Positions 1 through 8,783 of a DNA stretch of 64,000 nucleotides are shown piece after piece. The notes under the pieces were generated by a model, which was given only the letters and a program-made list of their open reading frames with translations, had not been told where the DNA came from and did not search any database. The stretch spans positions 496,001-560,000 of the forward strand of contig JAEUVU010000007.1 in the NCBI GenBank assembly GCA_016786725.1, written 5' to 3'. Source of the stretch: Ferruginibacter sp. GTDB taxonomy: Bacteria > Bacteroidota > Bacteroidia > Chitinophagales > Chitinophagaceae. The position numbers were made by a program, and so were the translations under genes. Position 1 is the first letter of the stretch. The number at the start of each line of letters is the position of its first letter.

Positions 1-231
1 AGATTTTACGTCAAACAGTTTTCCATCATACAGTATTTCTTTATCGGGCTTTACCCAGTAAATTGCTGAAGCAGAAACGGTGATGGTAACAAGGGTTTCT
101 TTGCTGAACCGTTCATTGCGCTGATGCTGTGCAATCCGTTGCTTTACCAATACTGCTACAGCAAAAAAAAGCGGTATTGCCAATATGAGCAATAGTATAA
201 AAGCAGCGGTTATTTTTTTTAAGCAGCGCAT
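1..231 (-). CDS. Membrane-anchored hypothetical protein, N-terminal part (cut by window edge)
   Basis: Seventy-seven N-terminal residues are visible; the rest lies beyond the left edge. A basic MRCLKK start is followed by one hydrophobic helix (about residues 8-30) and then a polar, presumably periplasmic segment. The ATG lies 28 bases downstream of the haem-protein stop codon in the same direction, so it is probably the third gene of the gpmI operon. No family is recognised with certainty. The layout resembles short membrane-anchored Bacteroidota proteins of unknown role, which is only an impression. Confidence 0.6.
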   Translation of the reverse strand, partial: MRCLKKITAAFILLLILAIPLFFAVAVLVKQRIAQHQRNERFSKETLVTITVSASAIYWVKPDKEILYDGKLFDVKS

Positions 232-259
232 TAAAATGAGTAGAGAGCAAATGTAGCCC

Positions 260-757
260 TTATTTTTTTCTGATAAGGCTGTCAATGGGGTGCCTGGCTT
301 TCATCGTGTCCATAACACTGTTAACCCAATTGGCCACTGTAAGTTTCTGCTCTTTATTAAGGCTGGCATCTGTGTGAACCCATAAGTAAGAATTCAGCGG
401 CATCTCACCCTCTTTTACCATTTCATTTGTTTCTTCAAGTTTGTGATATTGTTTGCGTAAAGAGTAAGCAGCAAACTCAGAAAAGTTTAGATGTTTTTTA
501 CCATCCACCACATGGTTATTCAACCACCAGGCAACAGGTTGTACTTCGGCGTACCAGGGATAAACAGTGTTATTGCTGTGGCAATCATTGCAACTGGTTT
601 TTAAAATAGACTGCACATCTGCCGGTACGGCATACAATGTGCTGATATCATTTTTGCTTATCCCTTCAGCTTTATTTTTTGTTGGGCGAAAAAACTGGAT
701 AATAACAAAAGCAAGCAACAATACCTGAAAACTCCTTTTTAAAATTTTTTTAAACAT
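260..757 (-). CDS. Haem-binding domain protein (single CxxCH c-type site)
   Basis: A 165-residue protein with an N-terminal signal or anchor helix (about residues 8-24) and one c-type haem motif CNDCH (C56, C59, H60). The following Trp/Tyr/Pro-rich stretch (VYPWYAEVQPVAWWLN) is typical of the Haem_bd family (PF14376). A later MPL segment could supply a methionine axial ligand (inference). It should act outside the cytoplasmic membrane as a small electron carrier or haem sensor. It starts 11 bases after gpmI ends, so the two are probably co-transcribed. Confidence 0.85.
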   Translation of the reverse strand: MFKKILKRSFQVLLLAFVIIQFFRPTKNKAEGISKNDISTLYAVPADVQSILKTSCNDCHSNNTVYPWYAEVQPVAWWLNNHVVDGKKHLNFSEFAAYSLRKQYHKLEETNEMVKEGEMPLNSYLWVHTDASLNKEQKLTVANWVNSVMDTMKARHPIDSLIRKK

Positions 758-768
758 AGTTGGTGTAT

Positions 769-2286
769 TTAATCAATTAAAATATTTCCTGTCATTTCTT
801 TTGGTACCGGCAGATCCATCAGTTTTAAAATTGTTGGTGCAATATCGCCCAGTTTTCCAGGCTTAATAGTTCCATTCCAGTTGTTGTCAATTAAAAAAAG
901 CGGAACCAGGTTTAAAGTATGTGCTGTATTGGGTGTTCCATCTTCATTTATTGCATAATCAGCATTGCCATGATCAGCCGTTAAAAAAACAGCATAGTCA
1001 TTTTGCAAAGCAGCCGTAACAACTTTTTCAACACAGCTATCAACGGTTTCAACAGCCTTAATAACCGCTTCCCAAACACCCGTATGGCCTACCATATCTG
1101 CATTTGCAAAGTTGAGGCAGATAAAATCTGCCGACTTGTTATTGATCTCCGCAACAATAGCATCCGTTACTGCGAGGGCGCTCATCTCTGGCTGCAGATC
1201 ATATGTAGCAACTTTGGGAGATGGAATCATGATCCTTTTTTCGCCTTCAAAGGGTACTTCTCTGCCGCCGCTGAAAAAGAAACTTACATGCGGATATTTT
1301 TCTGTTTCAGCAATGCGTATCTGTGTTTTTTGGTTTTGAGCCAGTATCTCACCAAGCGTATTTTTCAGGTCATCATTATCAAAAATGATATTTACATTTT
1401 TAAATTTCTGATCATACTGTGTCATGGTCGTATAATGAAGCGCCATTTTTTTCATGCCAAATTCCGTCATATCGGTTTGCGTAAGTACTTCGGTAATTTC
1501 CCTGCACCTGTCGGTTCTGAAATTAAAGCAGATCACGGCATCTCCATCCGCAATTTTTGTATTTGAAAGGTTTTGATTAATGATGGGCTTGATAAACTCA
1601 TCTGTTATTCCTTCCTGGTAAGATCTTTCAACAGCAGCCAGTACATCGTAAGTTTTGTTGCCACCGTCATTAACCAATGCATCGTAGGCAAGTTTTATCC
1701 GTTCCCAACGCTTGTCACGGTCCATTGCATAATAGCGGCCGGTGATGCTGGCAATTTTACCAACCGTTGCATCAAGATGATTTTGCAGATCGGTTAAAAA
1801 TCCAAGCCCGCTTTTAGGGTCTGTATCCCTCCCATCAGTAAAAGCATGAATCAAAACATTGCTCAATCCGGCATCTTTGCAGATGTTGGTTAAGGCTTTA
1901 AGATGATTTAAATGAGAATGTACGCCGCCATCGCTTACCAAACCAATAAGATGAAGGGGCTTGTTATTTTCGCTGGCATAACGGATAGCATTTTGCAGTG
2001 TCGCATTAGCAGCCAGTTCACCGGTTTTAATGGCCACATTTATACGTTGCAATTCCTGGTAAACAATACGGCCGGCTCCCAGGTTCAAATGTCCTACTTC
2101 ACTATTACCCATTTGCCCTTCTGGCAGGCCAACATCTTCGCCACAGGTAACAAGGGTGGTATTTGGATATTTTGAATACAATGAGCTTACAAAAGGAGTT
2201 GAGGCATGTTGAATGGCATCACTTTTATATATTTTGCCTAATCCCCAGCCATCCATGATGATGAGTATTACTTTTTTATCTTTCAT
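769..2286 (-). CDS. gpmI: 2,3-bisphosphoglycerate-independent phosphoglycerate mutase
   Basis: A 505-residue enzyme interconverting 3- and 2-phosphoglycerate in glycolysis and gluconeogenesis; it is Mn-dependent and cytosolic. The N-terminal metal motif MDGWG (D12), the phosphoryl-accepting serine in QMGNSEVGH (S62), the FTDGRD segment, and the C-terminal metal motifs TADHGN and NTAHT are all visible. The length is normal for the family (about 505-515). The gene heads a minus-strand unit with the haem-binding protein and the truncated membrane protein, and is divergent from the DUF4783 gene. Confidence 0.97.
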   Translation of the reverse strand: MKDKKVILIIMDGWGLGKIYKSDAIQHASTPFVSSLYSKYPNTTLVTCGEDVGLPEGQMGNSEVGHLNLGAGRIVYQELQRINVAIKTGELAANATLQNAIRYASENNKPLHLIGLVSDGGVHSHLNHLKALTNICKDAGLSNVLIHAFTDGRDTDPKSGLGFLTDLQNHLDATVGKIASITGRYYAMDRDKRWERIKLAYDALVNDGGNKTYDVLAAVERSYQEGITDEFIKPIINQNLSNTKIADGDAVICFNFRTDRCREITEVLTQTDMTEFGMKKMALHYTTMTQYDQKFKNVNIIFDNDDLKNTLGEILAQNQKTQIRIAETEKYPHVSFFFSGGREVPFEGEKRIMIPSPKVATYDLQPEMSALAVTDAIVAEINNKSADFICLNFANADMVGHTGVWEAVIKAVETVDSCVEKVVTAALQNDYAVFLTADHGNADYAINEDGTPNTAHTLNLVPLFLIDNNWNGTIKPGKLGDIAPTILKLMDLPVPKEMTGNILID

Positions 2287-2377
2287 TTTATAAAACTAAA
2301 ATATTTGCAGCTAAAAGAGGCTGATTAATGTCATGAGCTTAATAATATCGGCCAAATCTTATTAATTTTATTGGTTA

Positions 2378-2394
2378 TTGGCACGTTTTTGGCA
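2378..2394 (+). promoter_or_regulatory. Sigma-54-like -24/-12 promoter for the DUF4783 gene
   Basis: TTGGCACGTTTTTGGCA matches the sigma-54 consensus YTGGCACGrNNNTTGCW with the conserved GG and GC exactly 12 positions apart. Only the r and one T of the -12 element differ. The expected transcription start, about a dozen bases further, falls just before the ATG at 2422. No enhancer-binding site was identified. RpoN is common in Bacteroidota, but its use here is inference. Confidence 0.5.
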
Positions 2395-2421
2395 ATTTGC
2401 ACAGTGAAAAATTTACACTTT

Positions 2422-2802
2422 ATGAAACGGATTTTTACTTTATTAACTATTGGAGCGGTTGTAAGTTCCTTTACTTTTTTTTCAAGTATTGATGAAGTGA
2501 TAGCTGCTTTAAAAACAGGAAAAGCTGCAGAAATAGCGAGGTTTTTTGATAACACCGTAGAGTTGAATATGCCTGAAAAATCAAACAACTACAGTAAAAG
2601 CCAGGGCGAAGTGGTTTTGAGGGATTTTTTCAGTTCAAATGTGGTGAAAAGCTTTACAGTAAATCATAAAGGCGAAAATGCCGGATCGCAGTATTGCATT
2701 GGCACATTGGTAACCAAAAGCGGTACCTACCGCACTACGGTTTTTATGAAACTGAAAGGTGACAAGCAGCTTTTACAGACAATAACATTTGAACGACAAT
2801 AA
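2422..2802 (+). CDS. DUF4783-family secreted protein
   Basis: A 126-residue protein when started at the ATG at 2422, which gives a proper signal peptide (MKRIFTLLTIGAVVSSFTFF). An upstream in-frame start at 2371 would run through the promoter and is rejected. The mature part has the SNF2-like/NTF2-like look of DUF4783, a Bacteroidota family of unknown function: an IDEVIAALKTG helix, then strands ending in a Phe/Arg-rich tail. It is upstream of nadC but separated from it by an intrinsic terminator, so it is probably transcribed alone from the sigma-54-like promoter. Confidence 0.8.
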   Translation: MKRIFTLLTIGAVVSSFTFFSSIDEVIAALKTGKAAEIARFFDNTVELNMPEKSNNYSKSQGEVVLRDFFSSNVVKSFTVNHKGENAGSQYCIGTLVTKSGTYRTTVFMKLKGDKQLLQTITFERQ

Positions 2803-2823
2803 AAATCTTCTTTATTAAAATTG

Positions 2824-2853
2824 AAGGCCCCGTTTTTTCGGGGCTTTGTTTTT
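2824..2853 (+). terminator. Intrinsic terminator between DUF4783 gene and nadC
   Basis: The perfect stem GCCCCG / CGGGGC (2827-2832 and 2839-2844) with a T6 loop is followed by a T-rich run. It ends the DUF4783 transcript and argues against the longer nadC reading that would start inside this hairpin. Confidence 0.8.
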
Positions 2854-2864
2854 ATGTTCTTCCG

Positions 2865-2872
2865 TAGCTTTG
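2865..2872 (+). promoter_or_regulatory. Bacteroidota -7 box (TAGCTTTG) of nadC
   Basis: TAGCTTTG matches TAnnTTTG. A TTTG at 2845-2848 could be the -33 element, although the 16-bp gap is short. The box ends only five bases before the nadC ATG, so the message would be leaderless or nearly so. Confidence 0.45.
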
Positions 2873-2877
2873 TTGAT

Positions 2878-3732
2878 ATGGATAATGACAAACTGGACCT
2901 GCTCATAAAAAATGCCCTGGCAGAAGATATCGGCGATGGCGACCATTCCACCATTTCATCAATAGATGCGGCGGCAGAGGGAAGAGCTGTTTTAAAGATA
3001 AAGGAAGATGGAATACTTGCAGGGCTGCAGGTGGCTGAAAAAATATTCCGATTTATGCAGCCGGATATTGTTTTCACAGCTTTAAAGAAAGACGGGGATA
3101 CAATGAAATATGGCGAGATCGCTTTTGAAGTAATGGCAAAAGTGCATACTATTTTACAATGCGAAAGACTGGTGTTGAATTGTATGCAACGCATGAGCGG
3201 CATTGCTACCTTAACAAAACAGTACACACAAAAATTAGGGCCCTATAAAACAAGATTACTGGATACAAGGAAGACCACGCCCAACTTTCGCCTGCTGGAG
3301 AAAGAAGCAGTAAGAATTGGTGGTGGCATTAATCACCGCTTTGGATTGTATGATATGATCATGCTGAAGGACAATCACATTGATTATTGCGGTGGCATTG
3401 AAAAAGCGGTCAGTAAAGCTTATGATTATGTTCAGGCTAAAAAAACCGGGCTAAAAATTGAAGTGGAAACCAGGAATATTGAAGATGTAGAAAAAGTAAT
3501 GGCTGTTGGAAAAGTTGACCGTATTATGCTGGATAATTTTACACCGGAACTAATTACTGAAGCGCTGAAAATTATTGACGGCAAATATGAAACAGAAGCC
3601 AGCGGAGGCATCAATTTAAACAATATAGAAAGCTATGCAGCAACTGGTGTTGATTTTATCAGCAGCGGCGCCATTATTCACCAGGCAAGAAGTTTAGACC
3701 TGAGCCTGAAAGCAGCCATCATCTCAAATTAA
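2878..3732 (+). CDS. nadC: Nicotinate-nucleotide pyrophosphorylase (carboxylating), quinolinate phosphoribosyltransferase
   Basis: Converts quinolinate plus PRPP to nicotinate mononucleotide, CO2 and PPi in de novo NAD synthesis. Signature residues are present: LLDTRKTTPNFR, the GGGINHRFGLYD loop, MLKDNH, and EVETRNIE followed by ASGGIN. I place the start at MDNDKLDLL (2878), giving 284 residues, the usual size. The alternative start at 2821 would translate a terminator hairpin and a promoter. The SUI1/YciH gene follows after only five bases. Confidence 0.95.
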   Translation: MDNDKLDLLIKNALAEDIGDGDHSTISSIDAAAEGRAVLKIKEDGILAGLQVAEKIFRFMQPDIVFTALKKDGDTMKYGEIAFEVMAKVHTILQCERLVLNCMQRMSGIATLTKQYTQKLGPYKTRLLDTRKTTPNFRLLEKEAVRIGGGINHRFGLYDMIMLKDNHIDYCGGIEKAVSKAYDYVQAKKTGLKIEVETRNIEDVEKVMAVGKVDRIMLDNFTPELITEALKIIDGKYETEASGGINLNNIESYAATGVDFISSGAIIHQARSLDLSLKAAIISN

Positions 3733-3737
3733 AAATC

Positions 3738-4082
3738 ATGTCGAAAAAAAAAATACAGGGCTTTGGCGGATTGGTATATTCAACCGACCCTAACTTTAAA
3801 TTGCCGGACGAAAATGTTGAAGAACAGCAAACCATCGATCCATCTCAACAAAAATTAAGAATAAGGCTGGATACCAAACACCGGGCTGGTAAAGCGGTTA
3901 CATTGATTGAAGGTTTTGTTGGAACAATTGCCGATATGGAAGACCTTGGCAAAAAAATAAAATCTTTCTGCGGAACCGGCGGCTCAGTAAAGGACGGAGA
4001 AATAATTGTGCAGGGCGATAACCGGGATAAGGTTTTGCAGTGGCTGCTGAAGAACGGTTACAAACTCTCCAAAAAGATCTGA
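3738..4082 (+). CDS. SUI1/YciH-family translation factor
   Basis: A 114-residue protein with the eIF1/SUI1 fold. A variable N-terminus is followed by the conserved core RIRLDTKHRAGKAVTLIEGF, then CGTGGSVKDGEIIVQGDNRD and a C-terminal LKNGYKLSK. Bacterial YciH-type proteins bind the 30S subunit and influence start-site fidelity; the exact role here is unknown. It lies five bases after nadC and is probably co-transcribed. It is convergent with the yjdI-like gene, two bases away. Confidence 0.9.
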   Translation: MSKKKIQGFGGLVYSTDPNFKLPDENVEEQQTIDPSQQKLRIRLDTKHRAGKAVTLIEGFVGTIADMEDLGKKIKSFCGTGGSVKDGEIIVQGDNRDKVLQWLLKNGYKLSKKI

Positions 4083-4084
4083 TC

Positions 4085-4309
4085 TTATTGATCTGCTTGC
4101 TCCCCGATACTCAACGCCCCACTCGGGCATTTTTTCACCTGCTCAATAATCTGTTGTGTTTCGGCCTGGGTCATATCAATCCAGGGCCTGCGTTTTGGGT
4201 TAAACACTCCCGAAAGTTCACGGGCACAAATGCCTGAATGAATACACAATTCGGGTTTCCAAACTACTGTTGTTTCTGCGTTTTTGTATCGGTGCGTTGT
4301 TACTGGCAT
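4085..4309 (-). CDS. YjdI-type (4Fe-4S) mono-cluster protein
   Basis: A 74-residue protein of the Fer4_19/YjdI family. Cluster ligands appear as CIHSGIC (C22, C28) and the C-terminal CPSGALS (C61), with the family segment GVFNPKRRPWI between them. The role is unknown in the family; a ferredoxin-like electron carrier is inferred. The start overlaps the leader of apaG, which is divergent. A fused GNAT or CDGSH domain, sometimes seen in relatives, is absent. Confidence 0.85.
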   Translation of the reverse strand: MPVTTHRYKNAETTVVWKPELCIHSGICARELSGVFNPKRRPWIDMTQAETQQIIEQVKKCPSGALSIGEQADQ

Positions 4310-4394
4310 AAAATTGATTGTTTTAACAGAAAACCTCCCTGTAATTTACAATAAAAAGCGTTTTTTATCATTACATTTACATCAAACTCAAAGC

Positions 4395-4781
4395 ATGATC
4401 TCAAAAATATCTGAGGGTATTACCATAAGCGTGGAAACATACTATCAGCCTGAATACAGCAATCCTGTAAGCAGTGAGTTTATGTTTGCCTACCGCATAA
4501 CCATTGAAAACAACAACATTTTTCCCGTACAGCTTTTAAGCAGGCATTGGTTTATATACGACAGCAATGGCACCATGCGTGAAGTGGAAGGCGAAGGTGT
4601 AGTGGGAGTGCAGCCACAGATAAATCCCGGTGAATCGTATCAGTATGTAAGCGGCTGCAACCTGCGGTCGGAAATTGGTAAGATGAGCGGCACTTATCAA
4701 ATGGAGAATGTAAATAATAAAAAAGGCTTTAATGTCATTATCCCGTCATTTGATATGTGTGCCCCCTTTAAGCTGAACTGA
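4395..4781 (+). CDS. apaG: ApaG protein
   Basis: A 128-residue single-domain beta-sandwich protein. The family pattern is clear: the N-terminal ITISVETYYQPEYS, FAYRITIENNN, the RHW motif, GEGVVGVQPQINPGESYQYVSG, and the terminal FDMCAPF. The start is placed at MISKISEG (4395); a longer frame from 4284 overlaps the divergent yjdI gene and adds residues unlike the family. ApaG is linked to Co/Mg resistance and diadenosine tetraphosphate metabolism in enterics, with the biochemical role unclear. Confidence 0.92.
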   Translation: MISKISEGITISVETYYQPEYSNPVSSEFMFAYRITIENNNIFPVQLLSRHWFIYDSNGTMREVEGEGVVGVQPQINPGESYQYVSGCNLRSEIGKMSGTYQMENVNNKKGFNVIIPSFDMCAPFKLN

Positions 4782-4869
4782 TTTTAACCTTTCAGAACAG
4801 GCATTTTTGTTTATCTTTAAGCGCTTTAAAAAATTAAGTCAGTTTTCGTTTTACATCAACTAAATCAGC

Positions 4870-5973
4870 ATGGCAAAAATTACTTTCTCAAACCAGAACA
4901 ATGATTTTTATCAAAGTTTAAAAACTTCAGTTGAGGAGTATTTTTCAAAAAATAATATTAAAAAAACCGGCGACTGGAGATTGTTCTCAAAAACCATCAT
5001 CCTTGTTATTATAGCCGTAGCAATGTATGCCTTACTTATCTTAGCGCCGCTAAATGCATGGCAGGGAATAATTTGTTGCGCAGTGCTGGGTGCTACATTG
5101 GCGTCAATAGGTTTTAATATCATGCACGATGCCAACCACGGAAGCTATTCTGCCAACACTAAGCTGAACGATTTTTTAGGATTAAGTTTAAATGCGATGG
5201 GTGCCAGTTCATACTTCTGGAAACAAAAGCACAACATCATTCATCACACTTACACCAATGTAGATGGTATTGATGATGATATTGCAAAGAGCCCCGTAAT
5301 ACGCCAGTGCGAAACACAGAAATGGGTGCCAGCGCATAAAGTACAGCATTTATACCTGCTGCCTGTTTATTCTTTATCACCTATTTTCTGGGTTTTTATC
5401 ATGGATTTTACAAAGTATTTTAAACGTAAAATTTATACCACAACAGCCTGGAAGATGAGCACCAAAAATCATATCATCTTTTGGCTTACCAAAGTTTTTT
5501 ACCTGGCCGTTTACATTGTTTTGCCAATTAAAGTTTGGGGATTTTTGCCCTGGCTGGCTGGTTATTTTGTGATGAATGCTACGATGGGATTGATATTGTC
5601 ACTAGTGTTTCAACTGGCGCATGTGGTAGAGATCACAGAATTTGAACATGTGCCTTTAGATATGACCAAACATATTGAAACTGCCTGGGCCGAACACCAG
5701 ATGAAAACCACCGCAAACTTTGCCATGACCAATAAATTCATTAACTGGTATGTTGGTGGTTTAAATTTTCAGGTAGAGCATCATCTTTTTCCGAAAGTAA
5801 GCCATATCCATTATCCGGCTATCAGTAAAATATTAATGGAAAAGTGTAAAGAATTTAATGTGCCCTATAACAAATTTGATACAATGGGCGAAGCTGTTGC
5901 TTCACATTTCAGGATGATGATACAATTGGGCAAAAAGCCTGCACAGCAAATGCCGCAGGTTCAGGCCGCGTAA
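4870..5973 (+). CDS. Membrane fatty acid desaturase (acyl-lipid/linoleoyl-CoA desaturase-like)
   Basis: A 367-residue integral membrane di-iron desaturase. Three histidine boxes are intact: HDANH (86-90), HNIIHH (121-126) and QVEHH (301-305), the Q-first third box being typical of front-end or Delta-6-like enzymes. Hydrophobic segments lie near residues 42-60, 64-85, 165-180 and 205-250. There is no cytochrome b5 domain, so an external ferredoxin or flavodoxin-type donor is expected. Double-bond position cannot be read from sequence. It is monocistronic, with TATCTTTA (4812-4819) as a possible -7 box. Confidence 0.92.
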   Translation: MAKITFSNQNNDFYQSLKTSVEEYFSKNNIKKTGDWRLFSKTIILVIIAVAMYALLILAPLNAWQGIICCAVLGATLASIGFNIMHDANHGSYSANTKLNDFLGLSLNAMGASSYFWKQKHNIIHHTYTNVDGIDDDIAKSPVIRQCETQKWVPAHKVQHLYLLPVYSLSPIFWVFIMDFTKYFKRKIYTTTAWKMSTKNHIIFWLTKVFYLAVYIVLPIKVWGFLPWLAGYFVMNATMGLILSLVFQLAHVVEITEFEHVPLDMTKHIETAWAEHQMKTTANFAMTNKFINWYVGGLNFQVEHHLFPKVSHIHYPAISKILMEKCKEFNVPYNKFDTMGEAVASHFRMMIQLGKKPAQQMPQVQAA

Positions 5974-6009
5974 TCAAAAAGTCTTTTTTACCTTTTTATT
6001 TATCTACTT

Positions 6010-7032
6010 TTACGGTTTGTATTTTGCCTGCTGAAATATCTGTTCAGCATCTGCAGCCATCAATTGCTGCAAAGTAGTTGCCGGATTTTTATGCATGTAT
6101 TTTTTTACTATCTGCCAGCCGGCAAAGCTGCCGATATTGCCTGGCGCACCTTCTCCCAGTTCCTGTGTTTTTGGACCTTCGCCAATGTAGTTTTTGATGA
6201 TGTTTGCATCAATGGTTTGTAAAAAATTGTTCTGTACAAACAAATCCCAAACAGCAGCTTCATGTTCATACACCGCTTTTAATTGTTCACCGGTATAACC
6301 AATCAGTTTGTATTCTTCTTTTTTGGGTAAGAGTTTGCTGAGGATGTAAAGGCGCTTTCCTTTTTCAACCATTTGCTGCACCAATGGTTTGTCTTCTGCC
6401 TTTTCGGGGTAAAGATCATTGATGACATTCTTCATCGTATTTACAGAAATATAATCCGGTTCAAAACGGTTGTTGATATAATCAGGATAGGTTTCCTGCA
6501 CCACGGCAGAACGGTATAAAGAAAAACCTTTGCCGAGGTGATGCTGCAGGCCGATCATGATGGCATCATCCGAAATGGCATCCCCATATCCATCCAACGG
6601 CCCGATATAAGTGATGAGCAATTTACGATCTTTATAAGCCGGAAAATAATGCTTAACAAACTGCAGGCCTTGTTTTATTTCTTTTTCATAAGGAGTGAAG
6701 TTGTTAAAAACATTTTGAGCAGTATCATATACAGGTTTATAAGCTTTGATAAAACCCCATACATAACTGGCTGTTGTGTCAGCAGACCATGAAGGATCTG
6801 CATTTAAAATAGCAGACAAATAATTTTCTCCAAAACCCGGGTATCTGGCAATAAGCTGATCAAGCTTTGTTGTAAAATTTACACTGTCTAATTTAAAAAG
6901 TTCCTGTTCAAAACGCATGGTGCGTAAGTCAATCTTTATGCCTGATACATCAGGAGTTTTATCACTGCTGTTGCAGGAAACAAACAGGGATGTGGCAATA
7001 ATAAATACAAAAACTAATCTCATTTTCTTCAT
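6010..7032 (-). CDS. gldB: Gliding motility lipoprotein GldB
   Basis: A 340-residue lipoprotein with signal MKKMRLVFVFIIATSLFVSC (lipidated C20). The body matches the GldB family (TIGR03514): an IDLRTMRFEQELFKLD opening, then the YIGPLDGYG segment and a C-terminal GNIGSFAGWQIVKKYM. GldB is required for Bacteroidota gliding and for stable type IX machinery in Flavobacterium, anchored to an envelope membrane. The adjacent gldC known from Flavobacterium is missing; nadE is the divergent neighbour, an arrangement I recall from other Bacteroidota. Confidence 0.93.
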   Translation of the reverse strand: MKKMRLVFVFIIATSLFVSCNSSDKTPDVSGIKIDLRTMRFEQELFKLDSVNFTTKLDQLIARYPGFGENYLSAILNADPSWSADTTASYVWGFIKAYKPVYDTAQNVFNNFTPYEKEIKQGLQFVKHYFPAYKDRKLLITYIGPLDGYGDAISDDAIMIGLQHHLGKGFSLYRSAVVQETYPDYINNRFEPDYISVNTMKNVINDLYPEKAEDKPLVQQMVEKGKRLYILSKLLPKKEEYKLIGYTGEQLKAVYEHEAAVWDLFVQNNFLQTIDANIIKNYIGEGPKTQELGEGAPGNIGSFAGWQIVKKYMHKNPATTLQQLMAADAEQIFQQAKYKP

Positions 7033-7067
7033 TTAACTTTACAATAGTAAAAAATCATTTCTAAACA

Positions 7068-7075
7068 CAAAGTTA
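7068..7075 (-). promoter_or_regulatory. -7 box (TAACTTTG) of gldB
   Basis: On the minus strand TAACTTTG matches TAnnTTTG and lies about 35 bases before the gldB ATG, inside the 65-bp divergent gldB/nadE gap. No convincing -33 element was found. Confidence 0.35.
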
Positions 7076-7097
7076 AGCCCGGTTAGGGGTTGAGGGC

Positions 7098-8780
7098 ATG
7101 AAAATATTTTTAGCACAGCAGAATTATCATATTGGCAATTTTGAAAGCAATACACAAAAGATCATCAGCGCCATTGAAACTGCAAAGCAGCAGGGTGGAG
7201 ATCTCATCGTTTTCAGTGAGCTGAGTGTTTGTGGCTATGCCCCCCGTGATTTTTTAGAGTTCGATGATTTCATCAATAAAAGTTACGCAGCTGTTGATAT
7301 TATAAAGCAACATGCAGATACGATTGGTGTTTTGGTTGGCGCACCTGACCGTAATATGATCAGGGAAGGGAAGGATCTTTTTAACGGAGCATTTTTATTG
7401 TACGAAAAAGAGATAAAAGCTGTTGCTCATAAAACCTGTTTACCTAATTATGATGTGTTTGATGAATACCGCTATTTTGAACCAGCCTATAACTGGAACA
7501 TCATGGAGTTTAAAGGCAAACGGCTGGCAGTAACTGTTTGTGAAGACATCTGGAACCTGGGTGATAACCCCTTGTACCGCATTTGCCCGATGGATGAACT
7601 GATGAAGCAGGAACCCGATGTAATGATCAACTTATCAGCCTCGCCGTTTGATTATACGCATGATGAAGACCGGAAGGCAACCATTAAATCAAATGTTTTA
7701 AAGTATAAACTCCCGCTTTTTTATTGCAATGCTATAGGCAGCCAGACCGAAGTTGTTTTTGATGGTGCGTCTTTGGTTTTTGATGCTTTTGCCAATCTCT
7801 GCGGAGAGATGCCCAGGTTTGAAGAAAGCATTCAGTCTTTTATTTTAAATGATGATGGAACCATTAATGCACCGGTTATTGAAACTGCCAGCCGCATGCC
7901 AGATAAGGAATTGAATCCATTGGTGCTGGAAGAAAACCTGAACATTGAAATGGTGTATGATGCCATTGTGCTGGGCATCAAAGATTATTTTACCAAGATG
8001 GGTTTTACTAAAGCGATACTCGGCAGCAGTGGTGGTATAGATAGCGCCGTTACGTTGGTACTTGCCTGCACAGCTTTGGGAAAAGATAATGTGAGAGCTG
8101 TACTAATGCCTTCGCAATTTTCAACAGGCCATTCAGTAACGGATGCAGAACAGATAAGTAAAAATCTTGGCAATCCTTACGACATCATCCCCGTAAAAAA
8201 CATTTATGATAGTTTTTTAACTGAACTGAAACCAATTTTTAAAGACCTGCCCTTCAGCATCGCAGAAGAAAATATACAAAGCCGTACACGTGGAAATTTA
8301 CTGATGGCCATTGCAAACAAGTTTGGATACATTTTACTCAATACATCAAACAAAAGCGAGCTGGCAACCGGTTATGGAACCTTGTATGGGGATATGGCTG
8401 GTGGCATTGGTGTGTTAGGCGATTGCTATAAACTGCAGATCTATGCTTTGGCAAAATACATAAACCGAAACGGAGAAATCATTCCAAACAACATTATTAC
8501 TAAACCCCCAAGTGCTGAACTAAGGCCCGGTCAAAAAGATTCGGACAGTTTACCTGAGTACGAAATACTGGACAAAATATTATTCCAGTACATCGAAAGA
8601 AGGCAAGGCCCTAACGAAATTAAAGCGCAGGGTTTTGATGCTGCTTTAGTTGATCGTGTGTTGAAGATGGTGAACGTGAATGAATATAAGCGAAATCAAT
8701 TTTGTCCCATTATTCGTATTTCGCCAAAGGCATTTGGTGTTGGCAGAAGGTTGCCGATAGTAGGGAAATATCTGAGTTGA
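7098..8780 (+). CDS. nadE: Glutamine-hydrolysing NAD+ synthetase
   Basis: A 560-residue two-domain enzyme that amidates nicotinate adenine dinucleotide to NAD+ using glutamine. The N-terminal nitrilase domain carries the Glu-Lys-Cys triad (E41 in SELSVCGY, K112 in HKTCLPNY, C148 in VTVCEDIW). The C-terminal ATP-pyrophosphatase domain has the P-loop SGGIDS (311-316), followed by TSNKSELATGYGTLYGDM. The length fits the glutamine-dependent class. Together with nadC it gives the window two steps of NAD synthesis. It converges on the YbjQ gene across an inverted repeat. Confidence 0.97.
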   Translation: MKIFLAQQNYHIGNFESNTQKIISAIETAKQQGGDLIVFSELSVCGYAPRDFLEFDDFINKSYAAVDIIKQHADTIGVLVGAPDRNMIREGKDLFNGAFLLYEKEIKAVAHKTCLPNYDVFDEYRYFEPAYNWNIMEFKGKRLAVTVCEDIWNLGDNPLYRICPMDELMKQEPDVMINLSASPFDYTHDEDRKATIKSNVLKYKLPLFYCNAIGSQTEVVFDGASLVFDAFANLCGEMPRFEESIQSFILNDDGTINAPVIETASRMPDKELNPLVLEENLNIEMVYDAIVLGIKDYFTKMGFTKAILGSSGGIDSAVTLVLACTALGKDNVRAVLMPSQFSTGHSVTDAEQISKNLGNPYDIIPVKNIYDSFLTELKPIFKDLPFSIAEENIQSRTRGNLLMAIANKFGYILLNTSNKSELATGYGTLYGDMAGGIGVLGDCYKLQIYALAKYINRNGEIIPNNIITKPPSAELRPGQKDSDSLPEYEILDKILFQYIERRQGPNEIKAQGFDAALVDRVLKMVNVNEYKRNQFCPIIRISPKAFGVGRRLPIVGKYLS

Positions 8781-8783
8781 TCC

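Noticed and set aside
1003..1566. Plus-strand frame of 187 codons opposite gpmI
   Set aside because: Shadow of the strongly conserved gpmI frame; no signal or family features.
2821..2877. Upstream extension of nadC
   Set aside because: It would translate the terminator hairpin and the -7 box; the family N-terminus begins at 2878.
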